From assembly GCF_021117365.1 (NCBI RefSeq), contig NZ_CP088262.1:682001-746000 (forward strand): a stretch of 64,000 bases of DNA, in the 5' to 3' direction. Source of the stretch: Nocardioides sp. cx-173 (lineage in GTDB: Bacteria; Actinomycetota; Actinomycetes; Propionibacteriales; Nocardioidaceae). The first letter of the stretch is position 1; each line of letters starts with the position of its first letter. This document shows positions 51,701 to 60,138 of this stretch, piece after piece. Made by a program: the position numbers and the translations under genes. The notes under the pieces were generated by a model. It did no database searches, was not told the DNA's origin, and saw only the letters and a program-made list of their open reading frames with translations.

Positions 51701-52110
51701 GCGGCGGCACCTACCTGACGATCCAGCCACGGCTGCTGGCCAACGGGAGCCGCTACTACGCCGATGTGCGGCTGGTGGCCGGCGGCTCGGTGTCCCTGAT
51801 CCTGGGGCGCACCGTGTCGGGCACCGACACGACGCTGCTCACCAGGACGGTGCCGGGACTCACCGTGGGAGCCGGCGACCTCGTCCAGGTGCGGGCCCAG
51901 GCGTTCGGGACCTCACCGACGACCTTGCGCGTGAAGCTGTGGCCGAGCGGGACCGAGGAGCCGGAGGCGTGGACGTCGTCGCTCACCGACGACACGGCGG
52001 GCCTGCAGGTGGCCGGTGGGCTCGGTCTGCGCACCTACCTCTCGGGGTCGGCCACCAACGCTCCGGTGCTCGGCCTCTTCGACGACCTCAGCGTCTCGCC
52101 GACGCAGTAG
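48736..52110 (+). CDS. Large secreted propeller/LamG/PKD multidomain protein
   Basis: An 1124-residue exported protein. The signal is HTLSAVVVALVTAGLVSTGPAPG. Residues about 70-470 hold repeated beta blocks with the pattern VYAGGxF..V.G..R..L..F (for example RIYVGGDFTTVNGVSRRRIA), like a propeller. Then a fibronectin-like segment (to about 590), a LamG/concanavalin-like domain (VFTLEAWFRTTS..., LYLNNAGQVLFG, WHQAVASLSPGGMRLYVDGALV, FLDGDIDEVAIYKRALSD), a PKD domain (VSYAWSFGDGE, YDVTLTVTDDDG) and a last LamG-like domain. A surface protein or matrix adhesin produced with the polysaccharide. GGAGGGG precedes the ATG; the BY-kinase gene starts ten bases after its stop. Confidence 0.88.
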   Translation: MAVARRGWWGKATRVAACGDRSGARLRRHTLSAVVVALVTAGLVSTGPAPGWSDSSPQDPSDPATPTTVSADALPTVQINGVVWAQAMVGNRVYAGGSFSNARPAGSPSGSGTVPRANLLAYDIVTGALTTSFAPSFNAQVRAIAVSPDQTRIYVGGDFTTVNGVSRRRIAAFNASTGALIDTFNPPVNYHVNALAATNTTVYAGGEFQDVGTQVRQGLAAFNAANGALLKWAPAATGGDVWAMTINPSGTRLAVGGSFTALNGSANPGYGLGMVDATTGASLPFAANSIVRNGTADGAITTLTSDDEYVYGGGYTFGRSGGSWEGTFSAAWEGGTVRWANDCHGDTYSLHAQGDVVYAASHTHYCENIDGIRQGDGGVGDYPYFRGMAFGKQPTGTVTWEPDQGRYYSFLGQPRSSVLTWYPNLNAGTYTGQIQGPWSVTGNADYVAMGGEFTRVNGQSQQGLVRFARTALAPNDQGPSLFNATYPLNVSSTEGGKVRINWTSNEDIDNDYLTYRVYRDVQSGAGLIHTRQVRARWWNHLGMGVSDTGLVPGSSHRYRVAVTDPFGNIANSPWTDVVVAGSGTDSPYVEAVQASEPTHWWRLDEQSGTFRGDAAGFRPLTTTATGVTPGVPGALTNDPANAAARFNGATSTRAYTTTIDSPPDVFTLEAWFRTTSTTGGKIVGRGNRNDRNSSKADRHLYLNNAGQVLFGVKPDQSRQVVTSPGSYRDGAWHQAVASLSPGGMRLYVDGALVAQRADVTTAEHLARGYWRVGGDALNNWPSAPSSAFLDGDIDEVAIYKRALSDAEVVGHYAAGTGAPTPNVPPVADFTASPAGLTADLAATASDPDGSVVSYAWSFGDGETAPASPSSTTSHTYAAAGTYDVTLTVTDDDGAHTDLTKQVQVSEPPAGPQPFALDAFSRQLADGWGSADLGGPWTRAGAASNFSVADGLGRIRMSSPGTGPAMALNAPTSADTDLRVRVGADKAATGGGTYLTIQPRLLANGSRYYADVRLVAGGSVSLILGRTVSGTDTTLLTRTVPGLTVGAGDLVQVRAQAFGTSPTTLRVKLWPSGTEEPEAWTSSLTDDTAGLQVAGGLGLRTYLSGSATNAPVLGLFDDLSVSPTQ

Positions 52111-52120
52111 GGACACGACG

Positions 52121-53626
52121 ATGACCTTCGCCGAGTACTTCACGATCCTGCAGCGTCGCTGGCGGGTGTGGGTGGCGGGCCTGGTCCTGGGACTGCTGGC
52201 CGGGGCCGCGGCCATCGCGACCGCCGAGACCCTCTACACGGCCACCGCGACGTCCTTCGTCACCGTGGCCGAGCAGGTCGACGACACCGGACAGGGGGAG
52301 ATCTTCCAAGGCTCGCAGTTCGCGGTCCAGCGTGTGAAGTCCTACGCGCCGCTGGTCAAGAGCCCCGACGTCCTGGGGCCGGTGATCAGCGAGCTCGGCC
52401 TGGACGTGACCGAGCGTGAGCTGGCCACCCTGGTCTCGGTCTCGAGCGCCCCGGAGACCGTCCTGCTCGACGTGTCGGTCGAGGATCCCGACCCGGCCCG
52501 CGCGGCCCGAACGGCGGACGCCGTCTCGGAGCAGCTGGGCACGGTCATCGAGGGTCTCGAGACCACGCGCGAGGGGGGACCGTCGAACGTGCGGGTCTCG
52601 CTGGCCCGCCCCGCCGAGGTCCCCGTGAAGCCGTCGTCACCGCGGGTGCTGGTGGATCTGCTCCTGGGTGCGGTGGCCGGGCTCGCGCTGGGCCTCATGG
52701 GCGCCGTCCTGCGACACCACCTCGACACGCGGGTGAAGACACAGGACGGGGTGCGCGCCTTGACGGACATGTCGCCCCTCGGGGCGACCCTCTACGAGCG
52801 CTCGGCCGCGAAGCGTCCACTGGTGGCGCTGGACTGGCGATCATCGTCGGCGGAGAGGTACCGGACCATCCGGACGGCCCTCAAGTTCGCCACCGTCGAC
52901 CGGGAGCTGCGGCACTTCGCCGTCACCTCCTCCGCCGCCGGCGAGGGGAAGACCACCGTCGCCTGCAACCTGGCCATCAGCTGGGCCCAGAGCGGCGCCT
53001 CCGTGTGCCTGGTGGAGGCGGACCTGCGGCGTCCCGGCGTGTCGAGGTTCCTGGGGATCGACGGCAGCCTGGGCCTCTCGGACGTGGTCGTGGGGGAGAG
53101 CCGCCTCGACGACGTGCTGGTGCCGTGGAACCAGGCGCTGCTGACCGTGCTGCCCGCCGGCTCCCTGCCTCCGGACCCGGCGGCCCTGCTGGGATCCTCG
53201 GCGATGGCCACCCTCGTGGAGACCCTGCACGGACGGTTCGACGTGGTCATCTACGACTCGCCGCCGTTGCTCTCGGTCACCGACGGCGTGGTCCTCGGTC
53301 ACCAGATGGACGGCGTCGTCCTGGTCATGCGGGCGTTCTCGACGCGGCCCGAGCACGTGCGGTCCAGCATCGAGCGCCTGCGCAACGCGCGGGTCGACCT
53401 GCTCGGCACGGTGCTCACCCGGGAGCGGTCCCGGCGCGGCGGCGAGCACGACTACCGCTCGGAGCTGACGCGGGACCGCGGCGAGCTGTCGCCGCTGCCG
53501 CCCGACCTCGCGACCGACCGGGCACGGGCGGCCGCGTCGCCGCCCGCCCAGCACCCCGCGCCCAAGACGAACGGGGTGTCGCTGACCCGGGTGCGGATCG
53601 ACGCCGGTGGGGGCTGCGATCGCTAG
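52121..53626 (+). CDS. Wzz-like / BY-kinase polysaccharide co-polymerase
   Basis: A 501-residue fusion. Two membrane helices (about 18-38 and 178-200) flank the periplasmic-type Wzz domain. The C-terminal kinase has Walker A SSAAGEGKTTVACNLA (about 268-283), A' CLVEADLRRPGVSR and B VVIYDSPPLLSVTD. It controls polymer length by phosphorylation cycles with the LMW phosphatase encoded at 56976. The C-terminus after Walker B lacks the usual Tyr cluster: one Tyr (GEHDYRSE) is present in the last 60 residues. Confidence 0.92.
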   Translation: MTFAEYFTILQRRWRVWVAGLVLGLLAGAAAIATAETLYTATATSFVTVAEQVDDTGQGEIFQGSQFAVQRVKSYAPLVKSPDVLGPVISELGLDVTERELATLVSVSSAPETVLLDVSVEDPDPARAARTADAVSEQLGTVIEGLETTREGGPSNVRVSLARPAEVPVKPSSPRVLVDLLLGAVAGLALGLMGAVLRHHLDTRVKTQDGVRALTDMSPLGATLYERSAAKRPLVALDWRSSSAERYRTIRTALKFATVDRELRHFAVTSSAAGEGKTTVACNLAISWAQSGASVCLVEADLRRPGVSRFLGIDGSLGLSDVVVGESRLDDVLVPWNQALLTVLPAGSLPPDPAALLGSSAMATLVETLHGRFDVVIYDSPPLLSVTDGVVLGHQMDGVVLVMRAFSTRPEHVRSSIERLRNARVDLLGTVLTRERSRRGGEHDYRSELTRDRGELSPLPPDLATDRARAAASPPAQHPAPKTNGVSLTRVRIDAGGGCDR

Positions 53627-53634
53627 GCGTGCGC

Positions 53635-55398
53635 CTAGCCGAGCCACGCCCCGAGATGGCGCTCGCCGGAGCGCCGGCCGAGGACCCGCGCGAGCCGCGG
53701 CGGCAGGAGGACGGCGGTCGTACGCGCGCGGGAGGCGACCCGCTTGGTCGCGCGCAGGGACCCGGTCACGGCAGGAGCCCCGACCAGCTCCAGGGAGCGC
53801 CGCTCCTGGCCGGTGGCCGAGCGGAAGCCCCGCAACGACGTGTAGACCGCGGGGTCGCGAGACGCCCGCGACCAGACGACGACCCACGAGGGGGACCTGC
53901 GGTCGCGACGGTGGTAGACGTTGCCCGAGGCTCGGACCCGCAGCTCCTCCGCGGTGAACCGACCGGAGTAGTCCTCCACGCAGAGCAGGCAGTTGCCGGA
54001 CCTGGAGGCCGACAGGATGTTGTTGTGGACCTGGACCGGTCCGTTGATCCACGGCATGGTGCGGTCGGGCCGCGGCTGCCGGGGGTCACGACCCTCGGTC
54101 TCGTCGTCCGCCGGGTCGCGGTCGTCCTGGACGATGTTGATCGGCCGGCCGTTGCCCACGACGGTGTTGTTCCACAGCCGCACGTCGCTGGTGTCGTTGA
54201 CCTTGATCCCGTCGTCGGCGTTGCCCTCGATCACGGTGTCGGCCACGACCGCCTTGGCGGAGATCTCCAGCGCCAGGCCGTGGTGGAGGTTGTCGCGCAT
54301 CGAGGAGTCGGTCACGCGGATGTCGTAGGAGGACTCGTCGAGCCACAGGCCGTTCCCGGCGTTGCGGCTGAGGACGCTGTTGCGGACCCGGATCCCGCGG
54401 GTGCGGTCGACCTTGATGCCGCCGGCGACGGGCGAGTAGTTGAACCGCTCGGTGTTGTTGCCGCGCACGCGCAGCCCGTTGATGCGCAGCCCGTCGGCGT
54501 ACGTCGCACCGGCTCCGAGCATGCCGTTGCCCGCCAGCACCAGCCGGATGAGTTTGGCGTTGCTGGCCGAGACGTGCAGCCCGGTCGTCGCGTTGTCCTC
54601 GATCCGCAGGTCCCTCAGCGTCACGCCCGGCGCCTCGACCGTCACCGCACCCATGTGCGGCACCGAGGGAGCGAAGCGGCGCACGCCGATGCCGCGCACC
54701 GACGTGCGGCGGCCGCGGATCGACATCGCCTTGGCGAGGTCGCTCGCGCGCACCGACCGCCCGCGTGGGTCGGTCCCGACGTGGAGGCGGTCACGGGCGT
54801 CGTCGACGAAGAAGGTGCCCGGCCGCAGGCGGGCGAGCGAGGCCACCTGCCGCAGCTCCCTCGACCCCACCCAGACCTGGTCGGGGTGGGCGGCCATGGG
54901 GTGGGCCCGGTTGAGGAACGACCAGGACTCCGCCTCGTTGTCGGGCGCGCCCCAGTGGTAGGTCGGGCTGCTGTCGAACTCCGTCCGCCAACCGTCATGG
55001 ACGTAGCCGCCGCCCTCCTGGCGCCAGCCCCTGACGAGGCGGGAGCCCTCGAGCCACACGCGGCTGCCGCGCGCGTTGCGCAGGGAGAGCCGCTTGCCCG
55101 CCGGGATCACGATCCCCTCGTGGTAGACGCCGCCGTGCACCACGATCCGGTCGCCCGACCGGGCGCGACTCACGGCCGCCCGGATCGAGCGCAGGGGCGC
55201 GGCCGACGAGCCGCGGGCGGAGTCGTGCCCGGTGGTGGCCACGTGCAGGGTCGCCGGGCGGGCGGCCGGCGACGGGGCAGCCGCGTCGCGCGCGCCGGGC
55301 ACGGCGGCCGTCGTGGTCGCAGGCAGCAGGCTCGCCAGGAGGGTCAGCGAGAGCACCAGCAGCAGCTGGCGCGCCGAGGTGGACATGCTCCGAGACAT
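53635..55398 (-). CDS. Secreted right-handed beta-helix protein
   Basis: A 587-residue exported protein. The signal is RQLLLVLSLTLLASLLPATTTA. From about 50 it has the pectate-lyase/epimerase-like pattern of short turns: SRARSGDRIVVHGGVYHEGI, SVRGIGVRRFA, VTLRDLRIEDNATTGLHVSASNA, IRVRNSVLSRNAGNGLWLDESSYDIRV and so on. It may be a polysaccharide lyase or epimerase acting on the exopolymer or a structural matrix protein. Convergent with the BY-kinase gene. No single catalytic residue is certain. Confidence 0.86.
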   Translation of the reverse strand: MSRSMSTSARQLLLVLSLTLLASLLPATTTAAVPGARDAAAPSPAARPATLHVATTGHDSARGSSAAPLRSIRAAVSRARSGDRIVVHGGVYHEGIVIPAGKRLSLRNARGSRVWLEGSRLVRGWRQEGGGYVHDGWRTEFDSSPTYHWGAPDNEAESWSFLNRAHPMAAHPDQVWVGSRELRQVASLARLRPGTFFVDDARDRLHVGTDPRGRSVRASDLAKAMSIRGRRTSVRGIGVRRFAPSVPHMGAVTVEAPGVTLRDLRIEDNATTGLHVSASNAKLIRLVLAGNGMLGAGATYADGLRINGLRVRGNNTERFNYSPVAGGIKVDRTRGIRVRNSVLSRNAGNGLWLDESSYDIRVTDSSMRDNLHHGLALEISAKAVVADTVIEGNADDGIKVNDTSDVRLWNNTVVGNGRPINIVQDDRDPADDETEGRDPRQPRPDRTMPWINGPVQVHNNILSASRSGNCLLCVEDYSGRFTAEELRVRASGNVYHRRDRRSPSWVVVWSRASRDPAVYTSLRGFRSATGQERRSLELVGAPAVTGSLRATKRVASRARTTAVLLPPRLARVLGRRSGERHLGAWLG

Positions 55399-55473
55399 CA
55401 CGATTCAGGCTCCGGGCGGCCCCGGCTCTGCCCGGGGCGCCTCTATCCAAGGTGACACTCCCGGCTGCGGCGG

Positions 55474-56979
55474 TCAACCGGGCCAGCGCAGACGGGGGGA
55501 CCTGGAGGAGCCGTCGATGACCTCGAGGCGGCCGGCCCGGTTGAGCGTGTGCAGCCGGCTGCCGCGCCAGTCCTCGCCCGCCGTGAGGCGGCCGATGGTG
55601 CGCTGCTCGAACGCGTCGGCGTCCAGCCGCACCACCTCGGCGAGGGTGAGGGCGGAGCCGTAGCCCCCCGTGCCGTCCTGGGCCGGGCGCACTAGTCGCC
55701 CGTCCCGCTCCAGGACCCGGCCGGCGGGGCGCGCGCTGGCGATGTCCAGGACGACCGGGTTCGCGCGGTGCGGCGTCCAGGGGCCGCGCAGGTCGTCGGC
55801 GTACCAGAGGTGGAGGGCGTCGGAGCACGAGCCGCCGCCGCGGACCGTGGCCGAGAGCCACCACCGGCCGCCGTGGCGGAAGGGGGTGACGTCGTTGGCG
55901 TCCACGTCGCGCAGCAGCACCGTGTCGAGCACCCAGGAGCGGGGGAAGTCGGTGGCCCGGTACAGCTCGACGGTGCCGGCCGCCGAGGTCTCGGGGATCA
56001 TCCACACCTCCCCGTCCTGCTCCAGCACACACGGGTAGGACAGGTGGACCTCGTGCTCGAGGACGCACACCGGGGTGCCCATCGGTCCCTGGTCGTCGAA
56101 CTCGACCACGGAGATGACGCCCTTGCCGACGCGGTGGTCGTAGTCCTCGACGAAGAGGTAGGTGCGGCCGGCGACCTTGAGGGGGAAGGGGTCGGCGTAG
56201 AAGTGGTGGCCGTCGTCGGGCAGGTCCTGCCACCCCGAGGCCGGGTGCTGCAGGGTGTCGACCACGCCCGGCCCGTCGACGAAGCGCCAGCCGACCCGCC
56301 AGTGCGGGGTCCGGTAGAAAATGCGGGCGGCCCGGCGCAGGGGCACCCTCGCCACGGCCCGCGCCGCCTGGTGCGTGAGGGATCGACCGCCGGTGGGACG
56401 GCGGTCCACGGCCGGCTCCTCCAGAAGCCGCGGTGGCCGCCCCGCGACGGCGGCGACGAGGAGGCTGACGCAGCCGGCCAGCACGTCGTCGAGGGCGGCC
56501 GCGGTCACGCCGGGCCACTCGCTGCCGGGACGCGCGCTGGCGACGGCGGTGCCGGAGGCGTCGACGACCTCGACCACCGGGAACCGCCCGGCGACCAACG
56601 CGGCCGCGGCGGCACCCTCACCCCGGCGACCGTCGAAGGTCAGCGACCAGCCCTCGTCCTGGCCCGCGTGGCCCGCGTGGCCCGCCGGCCCGGCGGTCAG
56701 GTCGAGGACGAGCACCCGTCCGCTCTCGGGCCGCCCCGTGCTCAGGTGGGCCAGGCGCTCTCGCCCCGCGCGGGCCGCCCCGGCGCTCGGTAGCCGGTGC
56801 AGCCTCCTCTCGATCGCGAGCAGCCGCTCGAGGTCGCGCTCGGGGACCGGCTCGTGGTCGCACCAGGCGACCCCCACCCCCAGGTGCCCCATGCGGCACA
56901 GCGCGGCGGCCAGGTCGAGGTGCCAGCCGCGAGGCCCGACGGCCGGCAGCCGGAGCTCGACGTACGTGGCGGTGCTCAT
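55474..56979 (-). CDS. Propeller-type putative glycosyltransferase-like protein
   Basis: A 501-residue protein. An N-terminal domain of about 200 residues (YVELRLPAVGPRGWHLDL...) of uncertain type precedes a five-bladed propeller resembling the glucosamine-inositolphosphorylceramide transferase/GH43-like fold: WRVGWRFVDGPG, HHFYADPFPLKVAGRTYLFV, HLSYPCVLEQDGEVWMIPE, ELYRATDFPRSWVLD, NDVTPFRHGGRWWLSATV, LHLWYADDLRGPWTPH. In bacterial exopolysaccharide clusters such proteins are thought to transfer or modify sugars, but this is not shown here. The ATG overlaps the phosphatase stop. Confidence 0.82.
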   Translation of the reverse strand: MSTATYVELRLPAVGPRGWHLDLAAALCRMGHLGVGVAWCDHEPVPERDLERLLAIERRLHRLPSAGAARAGRERLAHLSTGRPESGRVLVLDLTAGPAGHAGHAGQDEGWSLTFDGRRGEGAAAAALVAGRFPVVEVVDASGTAVASARPGSEWPGVTAAALDDVLAGCVSLLVAAVAGRPPRLLEEPAVDRRPTGGRSLTHQAARAVARVPLRRAARIFYRTPHWRVGWRFVDGPGVVDTLQHPASGWQDLPDDGHHFYADPFPLKVAGRTYLFVEDYDHRVGKGVISVVEFDDQGPMGTPVCVLEHEVHLSYPCVLEQDGEVWMIPETSAAGTVELYRATDFPRSWVLDTVLLRDVDANDVTPFRHGGRWWLSATVRGGGSCSDALHLWYADDLRGPWTPHRANPVVLDIASARPAGRVLERDGRLVRPAQDGTGGYGSALTLAEVVRLDADAFEQRTIGRLTAGEDWRGSRLHTLNRAGRLEVIDGSSRSPRLRWPG

Positions 56980-57620
56980 CGCAGGTGAGCGAGCACGCCA
57001 TGGGCGAGGGTCGCCGCGAGCCGGTCGGCCGTGGGCATGGTGAGGCGGAGGACGATGCCGTGGGGGGCGCGTGCTCCCTCGTGGGCGTCCGGCACGTCGT
57101 GGGTGTGCACCTGGAGTCGGCGCCATGGCAGCGTCCTGGTGGGCAGCCGCTGGACGCGCGGCAGGTCGATGAAGCCGCGGCTGTGGTGCAGCTGGGTGGT
57201 CAGGGTGCGCAGGTTCCCCTCCATGGTGCGCTCCTCGACGCGGAAGGAGACCGCCTCGGCCAGCTCGGCGGCCTCCCGCAGGGTGAAGGTGCGGCCGATG
57301 GAGCCGGGCCGGGCGCGCTTGACGATCTCCGAGCGCAGGGCCCGGTCGGCGGTCAGGATCAGGTCGGCCCGGTCGATCTGCTCGTCGGTGAGCGCGCGGG
57401 ACCGGTGCTGCTCGAGCGTGAGCCACGGCAGGCCGCGCGATTTGGTCAACCGCGCGATCTCGGGGCACGCGCCGTCGCCCTCTGCGGCGCTCACGCCGGC
57501 GCTGCGCACGTCGACGTCGCCGCCGAACCCGCGGGCGAGGAAGGAGCGCTCCAGGCAGAGGGCCATGAGGGGGGAGCGGCAGACGTTGGCCGCGCACACG
57601 GTGAGGACGGTGAAGCTCAT
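56976..57620 (-). CDS. Low-molecular-weight protein-tyrosine phosphatase (Wzb type)
   Basis: A 214-residue phosphatase, longer than the usual 150. VCAANVCRSPLM has Cys9-X5-Arg15, the P-loop. A C-terminal region of unusual length is present; the usual acid Asp is not obvious, and DVPDAHEG is a candidate. It would dephosphorylate the BY-kinase encoded at 52121. Both ends overlap neighbouring genes by four bases. Confidence 0.88.
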   Translation of the reverse strand: MSFTVLTVCAANVCRSPLMALCLERSFLARGFGGDVDVRSAGVSAAEGDGACPEIARLTKSRGLPWLTLEQHRSRALTDEQIDRADLILTADRALRSEIVKRARPGSIGRTFTLREAAELAEAVSFRVEERTMEGNLRTLTTQLHHSRGFIDLPRVQRLPTRTLPWRRLQVHTHDVPDAHEGARAPHGIVLRLTMPTADRLAATLAHGVLAHLR

Positions 57621-58861
57621 GGCTCCTCCTGGGGGGATCGGGGCGGCAGCGCCAGGGCGACGAGGAGGAAGGTGATGCCCGAGGGCGTGGCGTCGAGGAC
57701 CCCGCTCTCCAGGAAGCTGCGTCCCAGCAGCAGGAGCAGCAGGGCCGCCGAGAGCGAGCGCATCGGCGGCCGCGTCGCGGCGACCCGGGCGCCGGTCGCC
57801 AGGACGAGCAGGAGCAGCAGCGCGGTGCCGGCCACCCCGGCCTGCACGTACGCCGAGACCCAGGTGCTGTCGAGGATCTGGTCGGAGCGGTACATCGCGG
57901 AGACCGGGATCTGCTTCACGGCTAGACCCACTCCCAGGACCTTCTCCGGCCAGGTGTCGGCGAAGTTGAAGGCGGCGTGCCAGGCGACGGTCCGCGAGTT
58001 CAGGGTCAGGAGGCTGGCCGAGTCACCGCGCGTGGCGTAGGCGTTGACCACCGGCGTGAGGAACACGATGCCGAGCACCGACGGGATCGCCAGCAGCCCG
58101 GCGCACATCATCGGCACGGGGATCCGCGGGGCCATCAGGACCAGCACCAGCGCCGCGAGCACGAGGGCGACCAGACCGGTGCGCGTCCCGGTCAGCCAGA
58201 TCACGCCGACGCACGGCGCGATCGCCGCCACGTCCCTCCAGGTCGCGTAGCGGTGGACGCAGCGCCACAGGATGCACAGGAGCGGCACGCTGACCAGCAG
58301 CGAGATCTCGTTGGCGTTGAGCGGGGGCAGCCCCCCGTAGAGCCGCCCGGAGGAGGCGAGCGACCCCAAGCCGGTCACCGACGCGAACCCGGCGAGCAGG
58401 AGCATGGCGCAGGTGAGGGCGCTGAGCAGCTCCCCGGCTGGGAAGGCATGGACCAGGCAGACCGCGGTCGCCGCGAGGATGAGCAGCCGTGAGGCCAGCA
58501 CCAGCGTGGGCATCGCGGAGTCGTACAGGGCGGCGCCCACCGTCGTGACGGACAGGTAGGCCGCGAGCAGCGGCAGGGGGCCGACGCGGAGCCGGGCCCA
58601 GGGGATGCCCCTCGCGGGTGCGGTGGCGGCCGCGGCGAGCGCGACCAGGCTGAGGACCGCCTTGGCCATGACCACGGCGTCGACCCCGCCGGAGAAGTAG
58701 CTGCCCTTGCGCCAGGCCACCGAGGAGACGAGCAGCAGCAGGCAGACGACGAGGGCCCTGGCGGGTGGGCGGCTCAGAGGCGAGACGACGCCGAGGTCCG
58801 CACGCGTGGGGGCCACCCGCGTCGAGGCAGCGGGGTGCGATGCGGGCACCGCCGTCCTCAT
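57617..58861 (-). CDS. O-antigen ligase/polymerase-like (Wzy) membrane protein
   Basis: A 414-residue protein with about 11 hydrophobic helices and the O-antigen ligase/Wzy loop near YGGLPPLNANEISLLVSV and the segment WLTGTRTGLVAL...SRTVAWHAAFNFADTWPEKVLGVGL. It would join repeat units or attach polymer. Overlaps the flippase gene at its start and the phosphatase at its stop (both ATGA). Confidence 0.85.
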   Translation of the reverse strand: MRTAVPASHPAASTRVAPTRADLGVVSPLSRPPARALVVCLLLLVSSVAWRKGSYFSGGVDAVVMAKAVLSLVALAAAATAPARGIPWARLRVGPLPLLAAYLSVTTVGAALYDSAMPTLVLASRLLILAATAVCLVHAFPAGELLSALTCAMLLLAGFASVTGLGSLASSGRLYGGLPPLNANEISLLVSVPLLCILWRCVHRYATWRDVAAIAPCVGVIWLTGTRTGLVALVLAALVLVLMAPRIPVPMMCAGLLAIPSVLGIVFLTPVVNAYATRGDSASLLTLNSRTVAWHAAFNFADTWPEKVLGVGLAVKQIPVSAMYRSDQILDSTWVSAYVQAGVAGTALLLLLVLATGARVAATRPPMRSLSAALLLLLLGRSFLESGVLDATPSGITFLLVALALPPRSPQEEP

Positions 58862-60138
58862 GACGTCACCGCCGGCTGCGTGGAGGGCTCGGGGCGCTCC
58901 GCACACCGGGGGACGAGCAGGCACTGCCGGCACACGACGCCGGCCGCCACCGAGCCGGCGGACAGCAGCCAGGGAGCCACCGAGACCGGGAGCCCCAGCC
59001 AGAGCAGCGCCGCGGCGGTGGCGCCGAGCCCGGCCAGCGAGTCCAGCACCCGCAGCCCGAGCACCTTGGCCTGGTCGCCACGTACGGCGGCCAGGGTGCC
59101 GTAGGGGAGCACCACGGCGCAGGACGCGGCGTAGACGGCCCACCCGAGCACGGCGAGCGTGGCCAGGTCGAAGCGCCCGGCGGTGAGCACGGTCCCCAGG
59201 TGCGGCGCTCCCGCGGTGGCGGCGACCGCCACCACGGCGCAGAGGCCGAGCAGGAGCGTCGCGCCGCGATCCGCCCGGCGCAGCAGGGCGGACATCGGCT
59301 CCTCCCGGCCGACGGCGTACGACGAGAAGAGGTAGGCGCCGACGCCCTGCACCAGGAGCATCGCCGGCGCGGCGAAGAGCCGGGCGGCCTCCAGCTCGCC
59401 CACCGCCACCTGGCCTACGGTGACCAGCACGACCCAGCGCACGAGGTTCAGCGTCGTCGGACGCACGAACTGCTGCACCGCGCGCCAGGAGCCGAACGAC
59501 AGCACGGCGTGCAGCGCCCTGGCCCGCCCCGCGCCGCGGTGTCGCAGAGGCCACCGGCGCTCGCGGCGCGGCAACGCGCGCAGGCACCCGGCGCACGCCA
59601 CCACCTGTCCCACCAGCAGCGCGGACAGGAAGCTGCCGAGCGAGAGGCCGCCGCCGCTGAGCAGACTCAGCAGCAGCATGCTCGCGACGAAGGCGCCGCA
59701 GTCGACCGCGACCAGGTGCCAGAACCGTTGGCACGCCATCAGCACGCGGCGCAGGAGGTCGGCCGTCATGAAGGCGGCCGTGGCGGCCGCGAAGAGCACC
59801 GCGGTGCCTGCGGGGAGGTCGCCCAGCGTCCAGGACAGCACCAGGGCGGCGCCGGAGGCGCCGGCGACGACGGCGACGGCGAGCCGGGCGAGGGCGGACC
59901 GGATGGCGGGGTCGTGGCGGTCCAGCACCGTCAGGGAGTCGCCGACCAGGCCGCTGGACACGGCGGTCGCGATCACCGCCGAGCCCAGGAGCATGGCGAA
60001 GACGCCCAGCCCTTCGGCGCCGAGCGCCCGGGCCGCCAGGAGCTGGAGGGCGAAGCTGCCGAGCGCCAGGACGGCCTGCGCGGCGACGGCCCCCACCGCG
60101 GCGGGCAGCCGGGGGCGCGGGGGCGCGGGGGCTCTCAC
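58858..60138 (-). CDS. Oligosaccharide flippase (Wzx/MATE-like)
   Basis: A 426-residue integral membrane protein with 11-13 predicted hydrophobic helices, starting with LPAAVGAVAAQAVLALGSFALQLLAARALGAEGLGVFAML, the first pair of helices typical of the polysaccharide-export MOP family. It would flip lipid-linked repeat units. I chose the GTG that overlaps the GT4 stop (GTGA); a longer frame upstream runs over the GT4 gene. Confidence 0.87.
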   Translation of the reverse strand: MRAPAPPRPRLPAAVGAVAAQAVLALGSFALQLLAARALGAEGLGVFAMLLGSAVIATAVSSGLVGDSLTVLDRHDPAIRSALARLAVAVVAGASGAALVLSWTLGDLPAGTAVLFAAATAAFMTADLLRRVLMACQRFWHLVAVDCGAFVASMLLLSLLSGGGLSLGSFLSALLVGQVVACAGCLRALPRRERRWPLRHRGAGRARALHAVLSFGSWRAVQQFVRPTTLNLVRWVVLVTVGQVAVGELEAARLFAAPAMLLVQGVGAYLFSSYAVGREEPMSALLRRADRGATLLLGLCAVVAVAATAGAPHLGTVLTAGRFDLATLAVLGWAVYAASCAVVLPYGTLAAVRGDQAKVLGLRVLDSLAGLGATAAALLWLGLPVSVAPWLLSAGSVAAGVVCRQCLLVPRCAERPEPSTQPAVTS

